Assembly: GCF_031127835.1 (NCBI RefSeq)
Contig: NZ_JARXHX010000005.1
Location: forward strand, 62,001-126,000
From: Pelagicoccus sp. SDUM812002
GTDB taxonomy: Bacteria; Verrucomicrobiota; Verrucomicrobiia; Opitutales; Opitutaceae
DNA: 64,000 nucleotides
Direction: 5' to 3'
Shown piece by piece: positions 8,511 to 17,573 of the stretch (within the stretch, counting starts at the first letter, position 1; the number at the start of each line of letters is the position of its first letter). The notes beneath the pieces are model-generated. The model was given only the letters and a program-made list of their open reading frames with translations, was not told the origin of the DNA and did not search any database. Both the position numbers and the translations under genes were made by a program.

Positions 8511-10342
8511 CCGTGCGCATATTGGGGATATCGGCCTACTACCATGATTCTGCGGCCTCATTGTTGGTCGATGGAAAAATCGTAGCTGCAGCGCAGGAGG
8601 AACGCTTCACGCGCAAGAAGCACGATGCGGGTTTCCCGCAGCATGCGGTCGACTATTGTTTGCGTGAAGGAGGAATCACTGCAGGCGAATTGGACCATGT
8701 TGCGTTTTATGAGAAGCCGTTTTTGCGCTTTGAACGATTGCTCGAAACGTATCTCGCAGTCGCTCCCGCAGGCTTTCCATCCTTCCTGAAAGCTATGCCC
8801 CAGTGGATACATCAGAAGCTGCAGTTACCCAAGGAACTGAATCGAGGATTGGACGGTCTCTACAGAAAGCCTTATGTTTTCACGGAGCACCACGAGTCTC
8901 ACGCCGCTAGCGCATTCTTTCCTTCCCCCTTTGATGAGGCAGCGATCCTGACTGTCGATGGGGTAGGCGAGTGGGCGACGGCGAGCCTGGGCTACGGAAA
9001 GGGCAATAAGATCAAGCTCAATCACGAATTGCGCTTTCCTCACTCGCTCGGCCTGCTGTATTCAGCGTTCACCTACTTCTGCGGCTTCAAGGTCAACTCT
9101 GGCGAGTACAAGCTCATGGGCCTCGCACCTTATGGCGAACCTGTCTACGCAAGTGATATTCGCGAGAAGCTGCTCGACCTTCGAGAAGATGGTTCGTTTC
9201 GGCTAGATCAAAGCTACTTCAACTACTGTCAGGGTTTGACGATGACTTCGAAGAAGTTCGCTGCTTTGTTTGAGGGTCCTCCTCGTTCGCCCGAATCTGC
9301 GATTACCAAACGCGAGCTGGATCTAGCTGCTTCCGTTCAAGTCGTGGTAGAAGAAATCGTGCTTAAAATGGCTCGGCACTTGCACCGGATTTCTGGTTCA
9401 AAAAACCTATGTCTCGCGGGTGGAGTCGCCTTGAATTGCGTCGCCAACGGTCGCCTGCTCAGAGAATCCCCGTTCGAAAAGCTGTGGATACAGCCGGCGG
9501 CAGGGGATGCTGGTGGAGCGCTCGGGGCTGCATTGTTCACTTGGTACCAGCTCAGGGAGAAGGTTCGTACGCCGAGCAGGCCAGACAGGCAGTACGCCTC
9601 TTTGTTGGGACCGCGTATTGATAAGGTAATTACGGAAAACGTTCTGAAAAGTAGGAGCGCCGTTTATCATTTTGTAGAAGAGGAAGAACAGCTCTGCTCC
9701 CGAGTGGCTGGATACTTAGCCGGTGGCAGAGTGGTTGGGTGGGTTCAGGGACGGATGGAATTTGGCCCCCGGGCCTTAGGCTCGCGGAGCATCTTGGGGG
9801 ACCCACGGTCGCCGGATATGCAACGCGTGATGAACTTGAAGATTAAGTATCGAGAGTCCTTCCGCCCTTTTGCTCCCATCGTGAAACGAGAGCGCGCGGC
9901 CGAATACTTCGATATGAGCCCCGAGGATGAAAGTCCCTACATGCTGATTGTCGCTCCAGTTAATAAAGAGAAGCGGGTCGGTCTCAGCGACCGTAAAATG
10001 GAAGGGCTTGAACGGGTAAAGGAGGTACGCTCAACGATCCCGGCTGTCACTCACGTAGATTATTCTGCACGTATACAGACGGTGGATACTGAGCGTTCGC
10101 CACGGCTACATGCTTTGTTGGAAGCGTTTGAGTCCGAGACAGGTTGTCCAGCGCTCATCAATACGAGCTTCAACGTAAGAGGTGAGCCCATAGTGTGTAC
10201 AGCTGAAGATGCGTTTCGTTGTTTCATGGCAACCGAAATGGATGTGTTAGTAATCGGCGATTACATATTGCTTAAGCCAGAACAGCCCCAGAGTGCCCAC
10301 GACGAGCGTGCCTCTCACTTAGCCCGCTATGGCGCAGATTAG
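8507..10342 (+). CDS. NodU/CmcH-family O-carbamoyltransferase
   Basis: 611 residues, full length for the family. The N-terminal kinase-like fold begins ILGISAYYHDSAASLLVDG and AAAQEERFTRKKHD. The metal-ligand region is TEHHESHAASAFFPSP, then ILTVDGVGEWAT. The C-terminal adenylate-forming part has GRMEFGPRALGSRSILGDPR and INTSFNVRGEPIV, both hallmarks. These enzymes form carbamoyl-adenylate from carbamoyl phosphate and ATP and pass the carbamoyl group to a hydroxyl. Known acceptors are Nod factor sugars, antibiotics and saxitoxin. The acceptor here is unknown; the anchored SGNH and membrane partners suggest a surface or lipid-linked molecule. The reaction is cytoplasmic. Confidence 0.95.
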   Translation: MTVRILGISAYYHDSAASLLVDGKIVAAAQEERFTRKKHDAGFPQHAVDYCLREGGITAGELDHVAFYEKPFLRFERLLETYLAVAPAGFPSFLKAMPQWIHQKLQLPKELNRGLDGLYRKPYVFTEHHESHAASAFFPSPFDEAAILTVDGVGEWATASLGYGKGNKIKLNHELRFPHSLGLLYSAFTYFCGFKVNSGEYKLMGLAPYGEPVYASDIREKLLDLREDGSFRLDQSYFNYCQGLTMTSKKFAALFEGPPRSPESAITKRELDLAASVQVVVEEIVLKMARHLHRISGSKNLCLAGGVALNCVANGRLLRESPFEKLWIQPAAGDAGGALGAALFTWYQLREKVRTPSRPDRQYASLLGPRIDKVITENVLKSRSAVYHFVEEEEQLCSRVAGYLAGGRVVGWVQGRMEFGPRALGSRSILGDPRSPDMQRVMNLKIKYRESFRPFAPIVKRERAAEYFDMSPEDESPYMLIVAPVNKEKRVGLSDRKMEGLERVKEVRSTIPAVTHVDYSARIQTVDTERSPRLHALLEAFESETGCPALINTSFNVRGEPIVCTAEDAFRCFMATEMDVLVIGDYILLKPEQPQSAHDERASHLARYGAD

Positions 10343-10390
10343 GCAGCCAGCGTTTCCACTTAATAAACTAGTTTAAACCATACCGTTGTT

Positions 10391-10804
10391 ATGAGCCTCA
10401 TCCGAGTCGAACGAAACCCGAAATCAAAAGATCTCCGCGTGTTCTCCTTGTTATGGCTGCTGTTCTTTACCGGGGTAGCATTCTTTTCTTATCTCAACGA
10501 AAGGGAAGTGATCAGTGTATACTTAATCGGTTTTGCAGTCCTCGTCGGCGGCATTGGCTTAGCTAAGCCTTCATTGGTTCGATACGTGTATTTGGGGTCG
10601 GTCTATCTCACCTTTCCTATTGGGTTTGTGATCTCTCATATCGTGCTAGCGATCCTTTACTTTCTTATGCTTTCTCCCATCGGACTGCTCATGCGCGCGT
10701 TCGGTCGAGATCCCTTGAATCGCAGCTTCGAGGCCGAGCGTTGCAGTTATTGGGATGCGAAAGGAGAGGAAGCCTCCTCTTCTAAGTACTTTAAGCAGTA
10801 CTAG
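10391..10804 (+). CDS. SxtJ-like small membrane protein
   Basis: 137 residues with about four hydrophobic segments (residues ~20-37, 43-60, 63-83 and 82-100) ending in MLSPIGLLMRAFGRDPLNR. This is the conserved end of the SxtJ family, named from the saxitoxin cluster and found beside carbamoyltransferases. The polar C-terminal tail (YWDAKGEE, then SSSKYFKQY) is also typical. It starts 48 bases after the carbamoyltransferase stop. The molecular role is unknown. The recurrent pairing with NodU-type enzymes suggests a partner for export of, or access to, the carbamoylated product. Confidence 0.8.
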   Translation: MSLIRVERNPKSKDLRVFSLLWLLFFTGVAFFSYLNEREVISVYLIGFAVLVGGIGLAKPSLVRYVYLGSVYLTFPIGFVISHIVLAILYFLMLSPIGLLMRAFGRDPLNRSFEAERCSYWDAKGEEASSSKYFKQY

Positions 10805-10874
10805 CGAACTCCTTAGTGCTGAGGTTCTGTTGTGAATTGTCTTTTGACGGCCATGCTCCAACTATATCCGGATA

Positions 10875-11069
10875 ATGAGTAAACCAGACTCTAAGTTCGT
10901 TGAGGCATCGCGAGAGAAACAGAAAAGTATGTTTGCTGAATACTGGGATTTCTTGCGAAACAACAAGAAGTGGTGGCTGACGCCGATCATAGTCGCATTG
11001 CTATTAGTCAGCGCTCTAATCGTTCTCGGCGGATCCGGGGCAGCACCGTTCATCTATTCCCTGTTCTAG
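10875..11069 (+). CDS. DUF5989 single-pass membrane protein
   Basis: 64 residues. The soluble start (FVEASREKQKSMFAEYWDFL) leads to RNNKKWWLTPIIVALLLVSA, a transmembrane helix, and the characteristic end LGGSGAAPFIYSLF. This is the DUF5989 family, which regularly follows an SxtJ-like gene and a carbamoyltransferase. It is the last gene of the four-gene cassette (70 bases after the previous stop), and the next gene is convergent. Function unknown. Confidence 0.85.
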   Translation: MSKPDSKFVEASREKQKSMFAEYWDFLRNNKKWWLTPIIVALLLVSALIVLGGSGAAPFIYSLF

Positions 11070-11108
11070 CGGATTCGAGGCTTTGCCGCCGCAAGGCAGA
11101 ACTTCGCT

Positions 11109-11678
11109 TTACTTTGCGGGGAGCTCGAATGTGGGGAGCGGGCTGTCGCCGAGGTGCTCTTTCCCGATCTCAGTGGTGTAGTAGGCTGCAAAGGTTAGCT
11201 TTTGGAAACGGAGAAAGAAGGCGACCGCTGATTCGTAAATGGGTTTTGCAGTGCTAGGATCGCTGATGTCGTTGCAGATGGCGAGCTGGTGCTTCCTGCT
11301 CAATTTGGTGAAGCCTTTCTTAAAGCGTTTTCGGGATTCTTTGTTGATCCAGCCTAGTCCTTCGAGCATGACGCCTCGGTCTTTTTGCTGAAGGGGGTAG
11401 GGAGCGCTGATCCATTCGTCGATGAAGTCTGGGATCTTCAGGTCGCTGGCGCTAGGGCTGTCGTCGTCTCCGGGGATAATAATGTCTGTAAGGGCGGCAA
11501 CGAGCGGGAGTTGAGTCTTGCTGAAGGTGCGGCTCCAGAGATCGGCCTTTGGGTTGAAGGCTATGGGCTTCTCGGGAAGCGTTCCGCCGTAGAGAAATGG
11601 CATTGTGCGTGATGCATCGAGCATCCAGGTGATGGCAGAGCGTCGGCTGGCTCTTGTCGGTGTGTCTTGGTTGCTCAT
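11109..11678 (-). CDS. Gluconate 2-dehydrogenase subunit 3-like protein, without its GMC partner
   Basis: 189 residues matching the Gluconate_2-dh3 family: VAALTDIIIPGDDDSPSASD, PDFIDEWISAPYPLQQKDRG, then FKKGFTKLSRKHQLAICNDI and FLRFQKLTFAAYYTTEIGKE. These proteins are the small exported subunits of GMC-type sugar or alcohol dehydrogenases. The start (RASRRSAITWML) has a double Arg followed by a weakly hydrophobic stretch, a poor Tat-like signal. The large FAD subunit normally lies next to it, but no GMC gene is present in this window. It may assemble with a distant partner or be an orphan. Confidence 0.8.
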   Translation of the reverse strand: MSNQDTPTRASRRSAITWMLDASRTMPFLYGGTLPEKPIAFNPKADLWSRTFSKTQLPLVAALTDIIIPGDDDSPSASDLKIPDFIDEWISAPYPLQQKDRGVMLEGLGWINKESRKRFKKGFTKLSRKHQLAICNDISDPSTAKPIYESAVAFFLRFQKLTFAAYYTTEIGKEHLGDSPLPTFELPAK

Positions 11679-11896
11679 AGGTGTCTGCTGTTTGTTGTGA
11701 GACTAGAGATCGTAGAAGTCCACCCGGGAGTTAAAGGTAATTTTCGAGTACGCGACTGGCTCTGCTGTGACTAGAAGGGTCTCGTTGATGATGGTTACGC
11801 GAGGCAGTGCCCGTTTCCTCTCGTTCGAATCGAAGCCGGCACGACAAGATGCGCCAGGCGTATCTTATTCGAGGATACAAAAGGAAGCTAATCTCC

Positions 11897-13378
11897 TTAG
11901 TTTCGATCGCAACGAATGCGATAGAGTCGAGGGCTGGCCGCTGACTCAAAGGGCAGGGGATCCGTAAGTGAACTCCATTCGAAGTCATCCTGCAGCTTGG
12001 GGAGGGAATTCAAAGGTAGAAGGACCTCATCTTCGTGAGCATTCAGGGTAACCCAGTCGACGCCGTTCTCGGAGTATTGGAGATCATAATATAAATTGGA
12101 TTCGTCGACTTTTTTTGGGTAGATAACCTGAGAGTGCTTTATCCCATTGCTGCCATCGACCCGGACTATAACGAAAGGTGTTGCTCCGAAGGCGTCTCGA
12201 TTTAATACGGGCGACGGAGCACGGAGCTTTTGCTTCTCGAACAACTGAAAGTCAGGATTAAATCCAGTCACGGAATTGGCAGAATTTAATAGCGCCAGCA
12301 TACTGTCATCATCTTTCAAATACGCATTGAAGAAGACAATACTCCAATTGAGGGCGTCATCCCACGATGGACCTTCGGAAACATGAGGATGCCCCGGAAG
12401 GATGCCATAGGTTGTGCCCCTCATTTGCTCGATTTCGTCGTAGGCCACGACGTACTCGCTTCCATTGATGCTCATGTAGGGTGCGTCGATTTGCGAAAGG
12501 CTTGCGTTATTCGTCCCAAACAAGGGATGCCAGATCTCGTCGATCTGCCTCCAGAAAGATGGCTCACCGCCGACGCCCGCTTTGATTCTTGAATCGGTAA
12601 TGGACTTAGGATGATTGAACAGGCGGCCTCCCAAGGAGGAGAGCACCGTCATGCCCCCGAAGCTGTGTCCGTATATCCCGATACGGTGCGTGTCGATATG
12701 CGGACCGAACGTATCACTTTCGATCAAGGAATCGATAAACTTCTGTACCGCGAGGGGGCGAAGTGAATACAGGTCCTTGCGGCTGCGATCGGTATCTCCA
12801 TCTCCATGGTTGATGGCTATGGCAATGTACCCGTGGCTGGCGAATGTCTTTGCGATCGTCACGTTGTAGAGAGCATGGGCGGCTAAACCGTGGGAAACGA
12901 CTATAAGGGGATAGCGAACGTGGAGTCTGTGGAAAATCGGCTCCTCACCAGGTCCCTGCATTCGCTCAAATAGCCCGTCGGACGCATCCTCGTAAGGAAA
13001 ACGATAATTCAGTCGCTCGTTGTCAGGACGGGTTGGATACGCTATGTAGGCTGAAAATACGATCTGCGTTCCGCTGGAGTCGCCGTACAAGCTAGGGATA
13101 TTCGGGACGTCGACTTTTAGATTCCAAGCCGATTCGGGGTGTTCTAGAATGTCAGGGAGGAATAGACCGCTGGGATGAGAGCGATTCAGGTATGACCGCA
13201 TTTCTTCCTTCGACATCGTCGCGTAGGGCGCCGCGATTTCCATATTGGTCATCCCCACGGGAAGTGGACCGCACCCTGGCGGATCGATATTCCTAGCCAT
13301 TAGAGACCCAGCAGTAAGCAAGAGGACCAGGGTGATGATCCATTTCAATGGAAGAGAAACAACGATTTTTGAGAGCAC
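11897..13378 (-). CDS. Exported alpha/beta hydrolase (PAF-acetylhydrolase/dienelactone-hydrolase-like) with tail module
   Basis: 493 residues from a GTG at 13378; a later in-frame ATG would remove the signal peptide (WIITLVLLLTAGSLMA). The hydrolase core shows YPLIVVSHGLAAH, the lid and strand ASHGYIAIAINHGDGD, the nucleophile elbow GIYGHSFGGMTVLSSLGG, and a candidate catalytic His in LPGHPHVSEG. This resembles the PAF-acetylhydrolase/cutinase-like esterases. The C-terminal ~95 residues are separate: YYDLQYSENGVDWVTLNAHE ... SPRLYRIRCDRN, matching the tail module of other exported proteins here. The likely role is a secreted or surface esterase with unknown substrate. The gene is monocistronic. 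Confidence 0.85.
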   Translation of the reverse strand: MLSKIVVSLPLKWIITLVLLLTAGSLMARNIDPPGCGPLPVGMTNMEIAAPYATMSKEEMRSYLNRSHPSGLFLPDILEHPESAWNLKVDVPNIPSLYGDSSGTQIVFSAYIAYPTRPDNERLNYRFPYEDASDGLFERMQGPGEEPIFHRLHVRYPLIVVSHGLAAHALYNVTIAKTFASHGYIAIAINHGDGDTDRSRKDLYSLRPLAVQKFIDSLIESDTFGPHIDTHRIGIYGHSFGGMTVLSSLGGRLFNHPKSITDSRIKAGVGGEPSFWRQIDEIWHPLFGTNNASLSQIDAPYMSINGSEYVVAYDEIEQMRGTTYGILPGHPHVSEGPSWDDALNWSIVFFNAYLKDDDSMLALLNSANSVTGFNPDFQLFEKQKLRAPSPVLNRDAFGATPFVIVRVDGSNGIKHSQVIYPKKVDESNLYYDLQYSENGVDWVTLNAHEDEVLLPLNSLPKLQDDFEWSSLTDPLPFESAASPRLYRIRCDRN

Positions 13379-13526
13379 TCAATCTAGACCTAACCCTCTC
13401 GCTCCCTTTACCCTTCAGGATTAGTAAAGAGCGACGCGTTCTATTTGGCGCCCGACGAGGCGACCGACGAAAAAGAGCGAACCGCGTTATCGCGATTCGC
13501 TCGATCTGGATTGTTCTAGTAATCAG

Positions 13527-14495
13527 TTACTTGCTAATTTCTAAAATTGTTTCCTGTACTGCATTGTCGAATACGGATTCAACACGCTCCGCAGCGTCTC
13601 TCTGGCTTTTTAATATATCCACGCACATGCCTCGAGTCGAACCGTCGTTGGCTTTCCGAGCGGTGCGAAGCAGTAGCTCGTATCCTGCGATCTTTAGATG
13701 ATACATCGCGTAAACGAATGGCAGGTATTTAGCTGGCGAATCTTTTTGGATTTGGAAGAACAACCCCCAATTCAAAGCTCCCAGGTTCATCGCCGCGTCC
13801 TTTAAGGACGACGGTTCAGTTCCTAGTGCCTGGAGCCGTTCTTGCAGAGCGGTCTTAGTGTTACGTACATCGCTTCGTAAGCTTTCGAACAGTCCGCAGA
13901 TGGAAGGGTCGTCCGATATATCCATACCCTTTTCGAGAAGCTTTTCGCATTCCTGCTCCAGAGCGTGGGCCTCTGTTAAGTGTTTAACAACTTCATCCTG
14001 CAGTTTTTCATCGTCTGTATCGCGGTGTGACGCTTCGGTAGCACCATCGAAGCGACTCTCCAGCCGCTTCATCATAGCGCTTTCTTCCTCTTGGATTTTC
14101 TTCGCGAGTGCTGCCGTTTTTGAATCGCCGTCACGGGTTGCTAGTTGCCCTAGTACAGCGTAGCCGCCGTACTCTAGTGCTTCGAAGGCGAAGCTATGTG
14201 CAAGGATTCGACCCGGCGTTTCTGGCAACGATTGGGCGAAGAGTAGGAAGCCTTTGCCCCCGAGTTTCATAACCCCTTTCTTTAGGGTGGATACTGAACC
14301 ATCCAACTCCTCCAAGCGATTCTCCACAAGCTCGGCTTGGCGTTCCGACTCGCTCTTGTGCGCAAGGAGGTCTGCCTTGAACCCCGCGTCTTCCGCTATA
14401 TCTGGAGATCCGTTTAGTTGAGAAAGGCCTTGGAGTTCGAGAGTGTAAAGATCGCTCAAGTAGTCTTTCAATTCGTCATGCGTTGTGTCTGCCAT
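13527..14495 (-). CDS. Tandem YciE/DUF892 ferritin-like protein
   Basis: 322 residues from the ATG at 14495 (MADTTHDELKDYL); an in-frame ATG at 14564 would add 23 unlike residues. It contains two DUF892 four-helix units. The first runs from LKDYLSDLYTLELQGLSQL to about residue 150, the second from LTEAHALEQECEKLLEKGMD to the C-terminus. Single-domain YciE proteins are about 160 residues, so this is an internal duplication. YciE-type proteins bind iron in a ferritin-like fold and are associated with general stress. Several usual ligand positions vary here, so metal binding is not certain. The gene is on its own. Confidence 0.75.
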   Translation of the reverse strand: MADTTHDELKDYLSDLYTLELQGLSQLNGSPDIAEDAGFKADLLAHKSESERQAELVENRLEELDGSVSTLKKGVMKLGGKGFLLFAQSLPETPGRILAHSFAFEALEYGGYAVLGQLATRDGDSKTAALAKKIQEEESAMMKRLESRFDGATEASHRDTDDEKLQDEVVKHLTEAHALEQECEKLLEKGMDISDDPSICGLFESLRSDVRNTKTALQERLQALGTEPSSLKDAAMNLGALNWGLFFQIQKDSPAKYLPFVYAMYHLKIAGYELLLRTARKANDGSTRGMCVDILKSQRDAAERVESVFDNAVQETILEISK

Positions 14496-14921
14496 AATTA
14501 TTTTCTCGATGAGTTTTCTCGATGAACCTCTATCTGGTTCGTTTCTTTGCAGCTCCATTCGCACTGGCTGCGCCAGATCTCCGACGCCCTGGACAATGAT
14601 GTGTAAACTTCTGTTTTACTGCTCGAATTGACCGATTGAATCAATCCATTCGCATGATATCCGAGACCCTCACGTTGCGGTGTTCACCTCGAACGATGCG
14701 TTTTTCAACGATCTCGTTTTTCGATCCGTCGAGTAATTTCCGCCTGATGGGTGTCGGCTAATAGACGCGACCAAAGACTCCGTCGTTTAATAGCTATCAT
14801 CAAGGACCGCCAATGGTCGTAGTGCGCAACAAAGTGTCGAACGGAATCAGCGTTGTTAAATGTGGGGTATGATTTACGTCTCTGAGTCGGACTATGGCGT
14901 CCTCACACTTTTCGGCCGCAA
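14496..14921. other. Gene-free stretch
   Basis: 426 bases between two reverse-strand genes. A near-duplicate of TTCTCGATGAG occurs just upstream of the DUF892 start. No coding signal, terminator or larger repeat was recognised. Confidence 0.4.
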
Positions 14922-17351
14922 CTACTCATTTGTAGTTGGTTGTTCGTACTCCCAGGCTTCGAGGAAAATTTGGGTCGATGGAAGTAAGGGCTCTTGGGTC
15001 AAGGAGTCGGTCGGAGCGGTTCCGCCGTCGAATGGATCGTCGCTCGTCCAGTTAAAGAGATCGGCGCTTTTCAGCAACCGGTACCCCCGGTCTTTGAAGA
15101 CCTCAAATTGGGCAGCTGGATAGCCCTCCGACGTGATCGCAGCAAGTGCCACACTGCGAGAAGCCTTGAGGATTTTCCAACTCTTAAGCGCTCCGTCGTT
15201 TTGGGAGAATAGGAAACCTCTCGAATCGGGTAGAAAGGCGAGAAACTCGGCCCCGTGGTTGAAGTGCCCACTTTTTCTGATCGAGGCAAACGAGGTGGAA
15301 GCGGCTCTTTCACCTGACTGCAAATCGATGAGGTGAACTTGGCTATCGGGTTCGATCACTATCGCGTGAGATTGGCTCGGATTGACTGCAAGGGCCTGTA
15401 CACCTTCATCGGTTGCTTCCGCGATAACGGTTGTTTCACCTGTGGTAAGATCCAGACTTATTACGCTAGAGCCGCTCGTCAGGATCGCTTGGCTTCCATC
15501 CGCGGAAAGGGCGAAACCGTTAAAGGATTGGAAGCTGGGGCTCATTGACTTTAGGGTTCCATCGGAAAGCTGGTAGGTTATAAGTTTTGAACTCTCATTA
15601 GGGTCTCTAATGCCAAAGGAGACAACGGCCTCGTTGGCTGAGAATGTGGTCTGCCAAAGATTTTGCGCGTCGATATCGATCTCGAATACTAGTTCTGAAT
15701 TGGACGTGTCGAAAACTTCGAAATCGTAATGGAAGACTGAGCTAAATGGGTCGAATGATCGGATTGCTATGTAGCGTCCTGAGGCGGAAAGAACGGCGTC
15801 AATGGTCCCTTCAGAGGCGCCCGTGCTCGGACGGGTCCATACAACCTCCTGCGTTTCGTAGTTGGCGATTTTAAACGCATTGCTCGCTTGGTAAGCAATT
15901 AGTGGAGTGTCGGATGCTAATGCGTGGATACTATCGCTCGCAGGCAGTCGCAAAACATTTTCGTCGATAAGCTCTAGGGAGCTCGCGTCGTAGCGCCGGA
16001 CGCGCCCTCGGGCGAAGAGCACGGAGAGTTGGTTCTTTGCCTCGGAAACTACCATGCGTTGCACCCTTTCTTGGGTGATTACTTCAAATTCATTGGGTGA
16101 CGTGAGTGACATCGAACTGATATTGCCTGATACGCCAGCAGCGATGAGTCGCTTGCTATCAGTGTCGATACGAAAGCTCGAAAAGCCATCTAGTTCGGTC
16201 TCTATAGTTGTGGTAGAGTTGGTGGAAGTATCAAATATGTGAATACTCCCTGCCAAATCGTTTAAGGCAAAGAAGCGGCCATCGGCTGAGGTTGCCGAAA
16301 GTGAAAAGTTCGAAAGTTCGGCTGGTAATTGCAAGGCGAGCGAGGTCTCGGAATTTTTCAAATCGACGTGACGCAGCGCGTGGCTGTTAGCGTCGTAGTA
16401 GACGATTTGATCCGGTTTGCCCGTGAACATCGGGCTTGCCAGCGAACCTCCGCTGATTGAGTGGACCGTGGATGCGTTCTCTAGTTCTATGACATGCCAT
16501 TCGTTGCTGTCCTTGATAATCGCGAAACGGGAATCAGCACTCATTTCCGTGAGTAGGTTGGTGTGGAAGTCATGGATTGAGTTCCTCCTAATATCGATGA
16601 GAGTACGTCTGCTCGGCGTGCTTCGCTGCAGGACAGCGTAGAGCCCGTCGTTCGAATATGCCTGTATAAGGATTTGACTATCCGATAGTTCGGCCGCGAG
16701 ATCGACGCTGGCTGAGAGAGCTCCATCCATCGGATCATAGAGCTCGAGGTAGCGGCCGTTGGGATAGGTTGGGTCTGCTCGGAGGACATTGAGGCGAGTG
16801 CGGTCTCCTGAAAGTTCGGCACGACTGCCGGTGGGTAGGAGTTTATTCCAGCTAATCTGGCCGCTTCTCGGATCGAGGGCCTGCAATGAAAGACCGGTCC
16901 CATTGGAGATAAATGCGACGACGCGGTGGCCTTGGCTGGCTATTACGAGCTGATAGGGCGAGCCACCGAGGCTGAGATCCGCCAAGGCCATACCGGAGCT
17001 CGCTTCGATGGTTCGCCATTCGGCCACGGAATCGGATACGATGGCGATGTCCTCGGCCGGATCGAAATTGAATATTCGGAGTGCGGATCGTTCCTGAATG
17101 TCTCGCATGACGCGTCTTCCGTCCTGAAGATCGATATACGTGAAAAATCTAGGGGAGGAGGCTTTGGCTGGAATTTCGAGAATTGAGCCTTCGAGTAGCC
17201 GATACGATGTGGAGTCAAAGCCTTCCCCTATGACTGTATGGGTTCGCGCTAAGATTGTATCCTCCAATGGTTGCACTGGACGTCCACAAATGGAGGCGAC
17301 AAGGAACGCGAAGGAGAGTTGGAACGCGAGGAATGTTTGGCGCCGGGGCAT
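14922..17351 (-). CDS. Large exported beta-propeller (WD40/YVTN-like) protein
   Basis: 809 residues with a signal peptide at the N-terminus (FLAFQLSFAFLVASICG). The body is made of repeating ~40-residue units with patterns such as SADSRFAIIKDSNEWHVIEL, SADGRFFALNDLAGSIHIFD, SASGRYIAIRSFDPFSSVFH and SADGSQAILTSGSSVISLDL. Each has S-x-[DG]-G-x-x[hydrophobic] strands followed by ...D. This indicates one or two beta-propellers of the WD40/quinoprotein type. The C-terminus (YRLLKSADLFNWTSDDPFD) resembles the first half of the tail module. No catalytic motif is visible. Probably a periplasmic or surface binding scaffold. Confidence 0.75.
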   Translation of the reverse strand: MPRRQTFLAFQLSFAFLVASICGRPVQPLEDTILARTHTVIGEGFDSTSYRLLEGSILEIPAKASSPRFFTYIDLQDGRRVMRDIQERSALRIFNFDPAEDIAIVSDSVAEWRTIEASSGMALADLSLGGSPYQLVIASQGHRVVAFISNGTGLSLQALDPRSGQISWNKLLPTGSRAELSGDRTRLNVLRADPTYPNGRYLELYDPMDGALSASVDLAAELSDSQILIQAYSNDGLYAVLQRSTPSRRTLIDIRRNSIHDFHTNLLTEMSADSRFAIIKDSNEWHVIELENASTVHSISGGSLASPMFTGKPDQIVYYDANSHALRHVDLKNSETSLALQLPAELSNFSLSATSADGRFFALNDLAGSIHIFDTSTNSTTTIETELDGFSSFRIDTDSKRLIAAGVSGNISSMSLTSPNEFEVITQERVQRMVVSEAKNQLSVLFARGRVRRYDASSLELIDENVLRLPASDSIHALASDTPLIAYQASNAFKIANYETQEVVWTRPSTGASEGTIDAVLSASGRYIAIRSFDPFSSVFHYDFEVFDTSNSELVFEIDIDAQNLWQTTFSANEAVVSFGIRDPNESSKLITYQLSDGTLKSMSPSFQSFNGFALSADGSQAILTSGSSVISLDLTTGETTVIAEATDEGVQALAVNPSQSHAIVIEPDSQVHLIDLQSGERAASTSFASIRKSGHFNHGAEFLAFLPDSRGFLFSQNDGALKSWKILKASRSVALAAITSEGYPAAQFEVFKDRGYRLLKSADLFNWTSDDPFDGGTAPTDSLTQEPLLPSTQIFLEAWEYEQPTTNE

Positions 17352-17573
17352 TAGGTACCTCTGTAAAACGTGGGTTCCATTGTAAAGGCTGTCGATTAGT
17401 GAAATTGAGATTTAGGTGATATCCCTATTTTCACTCGTCGCCCAATGTCGCGATGCCTAGGAAGAGACTTCGATAGAAGAGGCCGAGATGCGTGACGTTG
17501 CCACTATCTTATAGCCTATGTGTCCGCCGGCCGATTCGACTTTACGTAGTAATCTATCCTTCGCCGTACCGTT

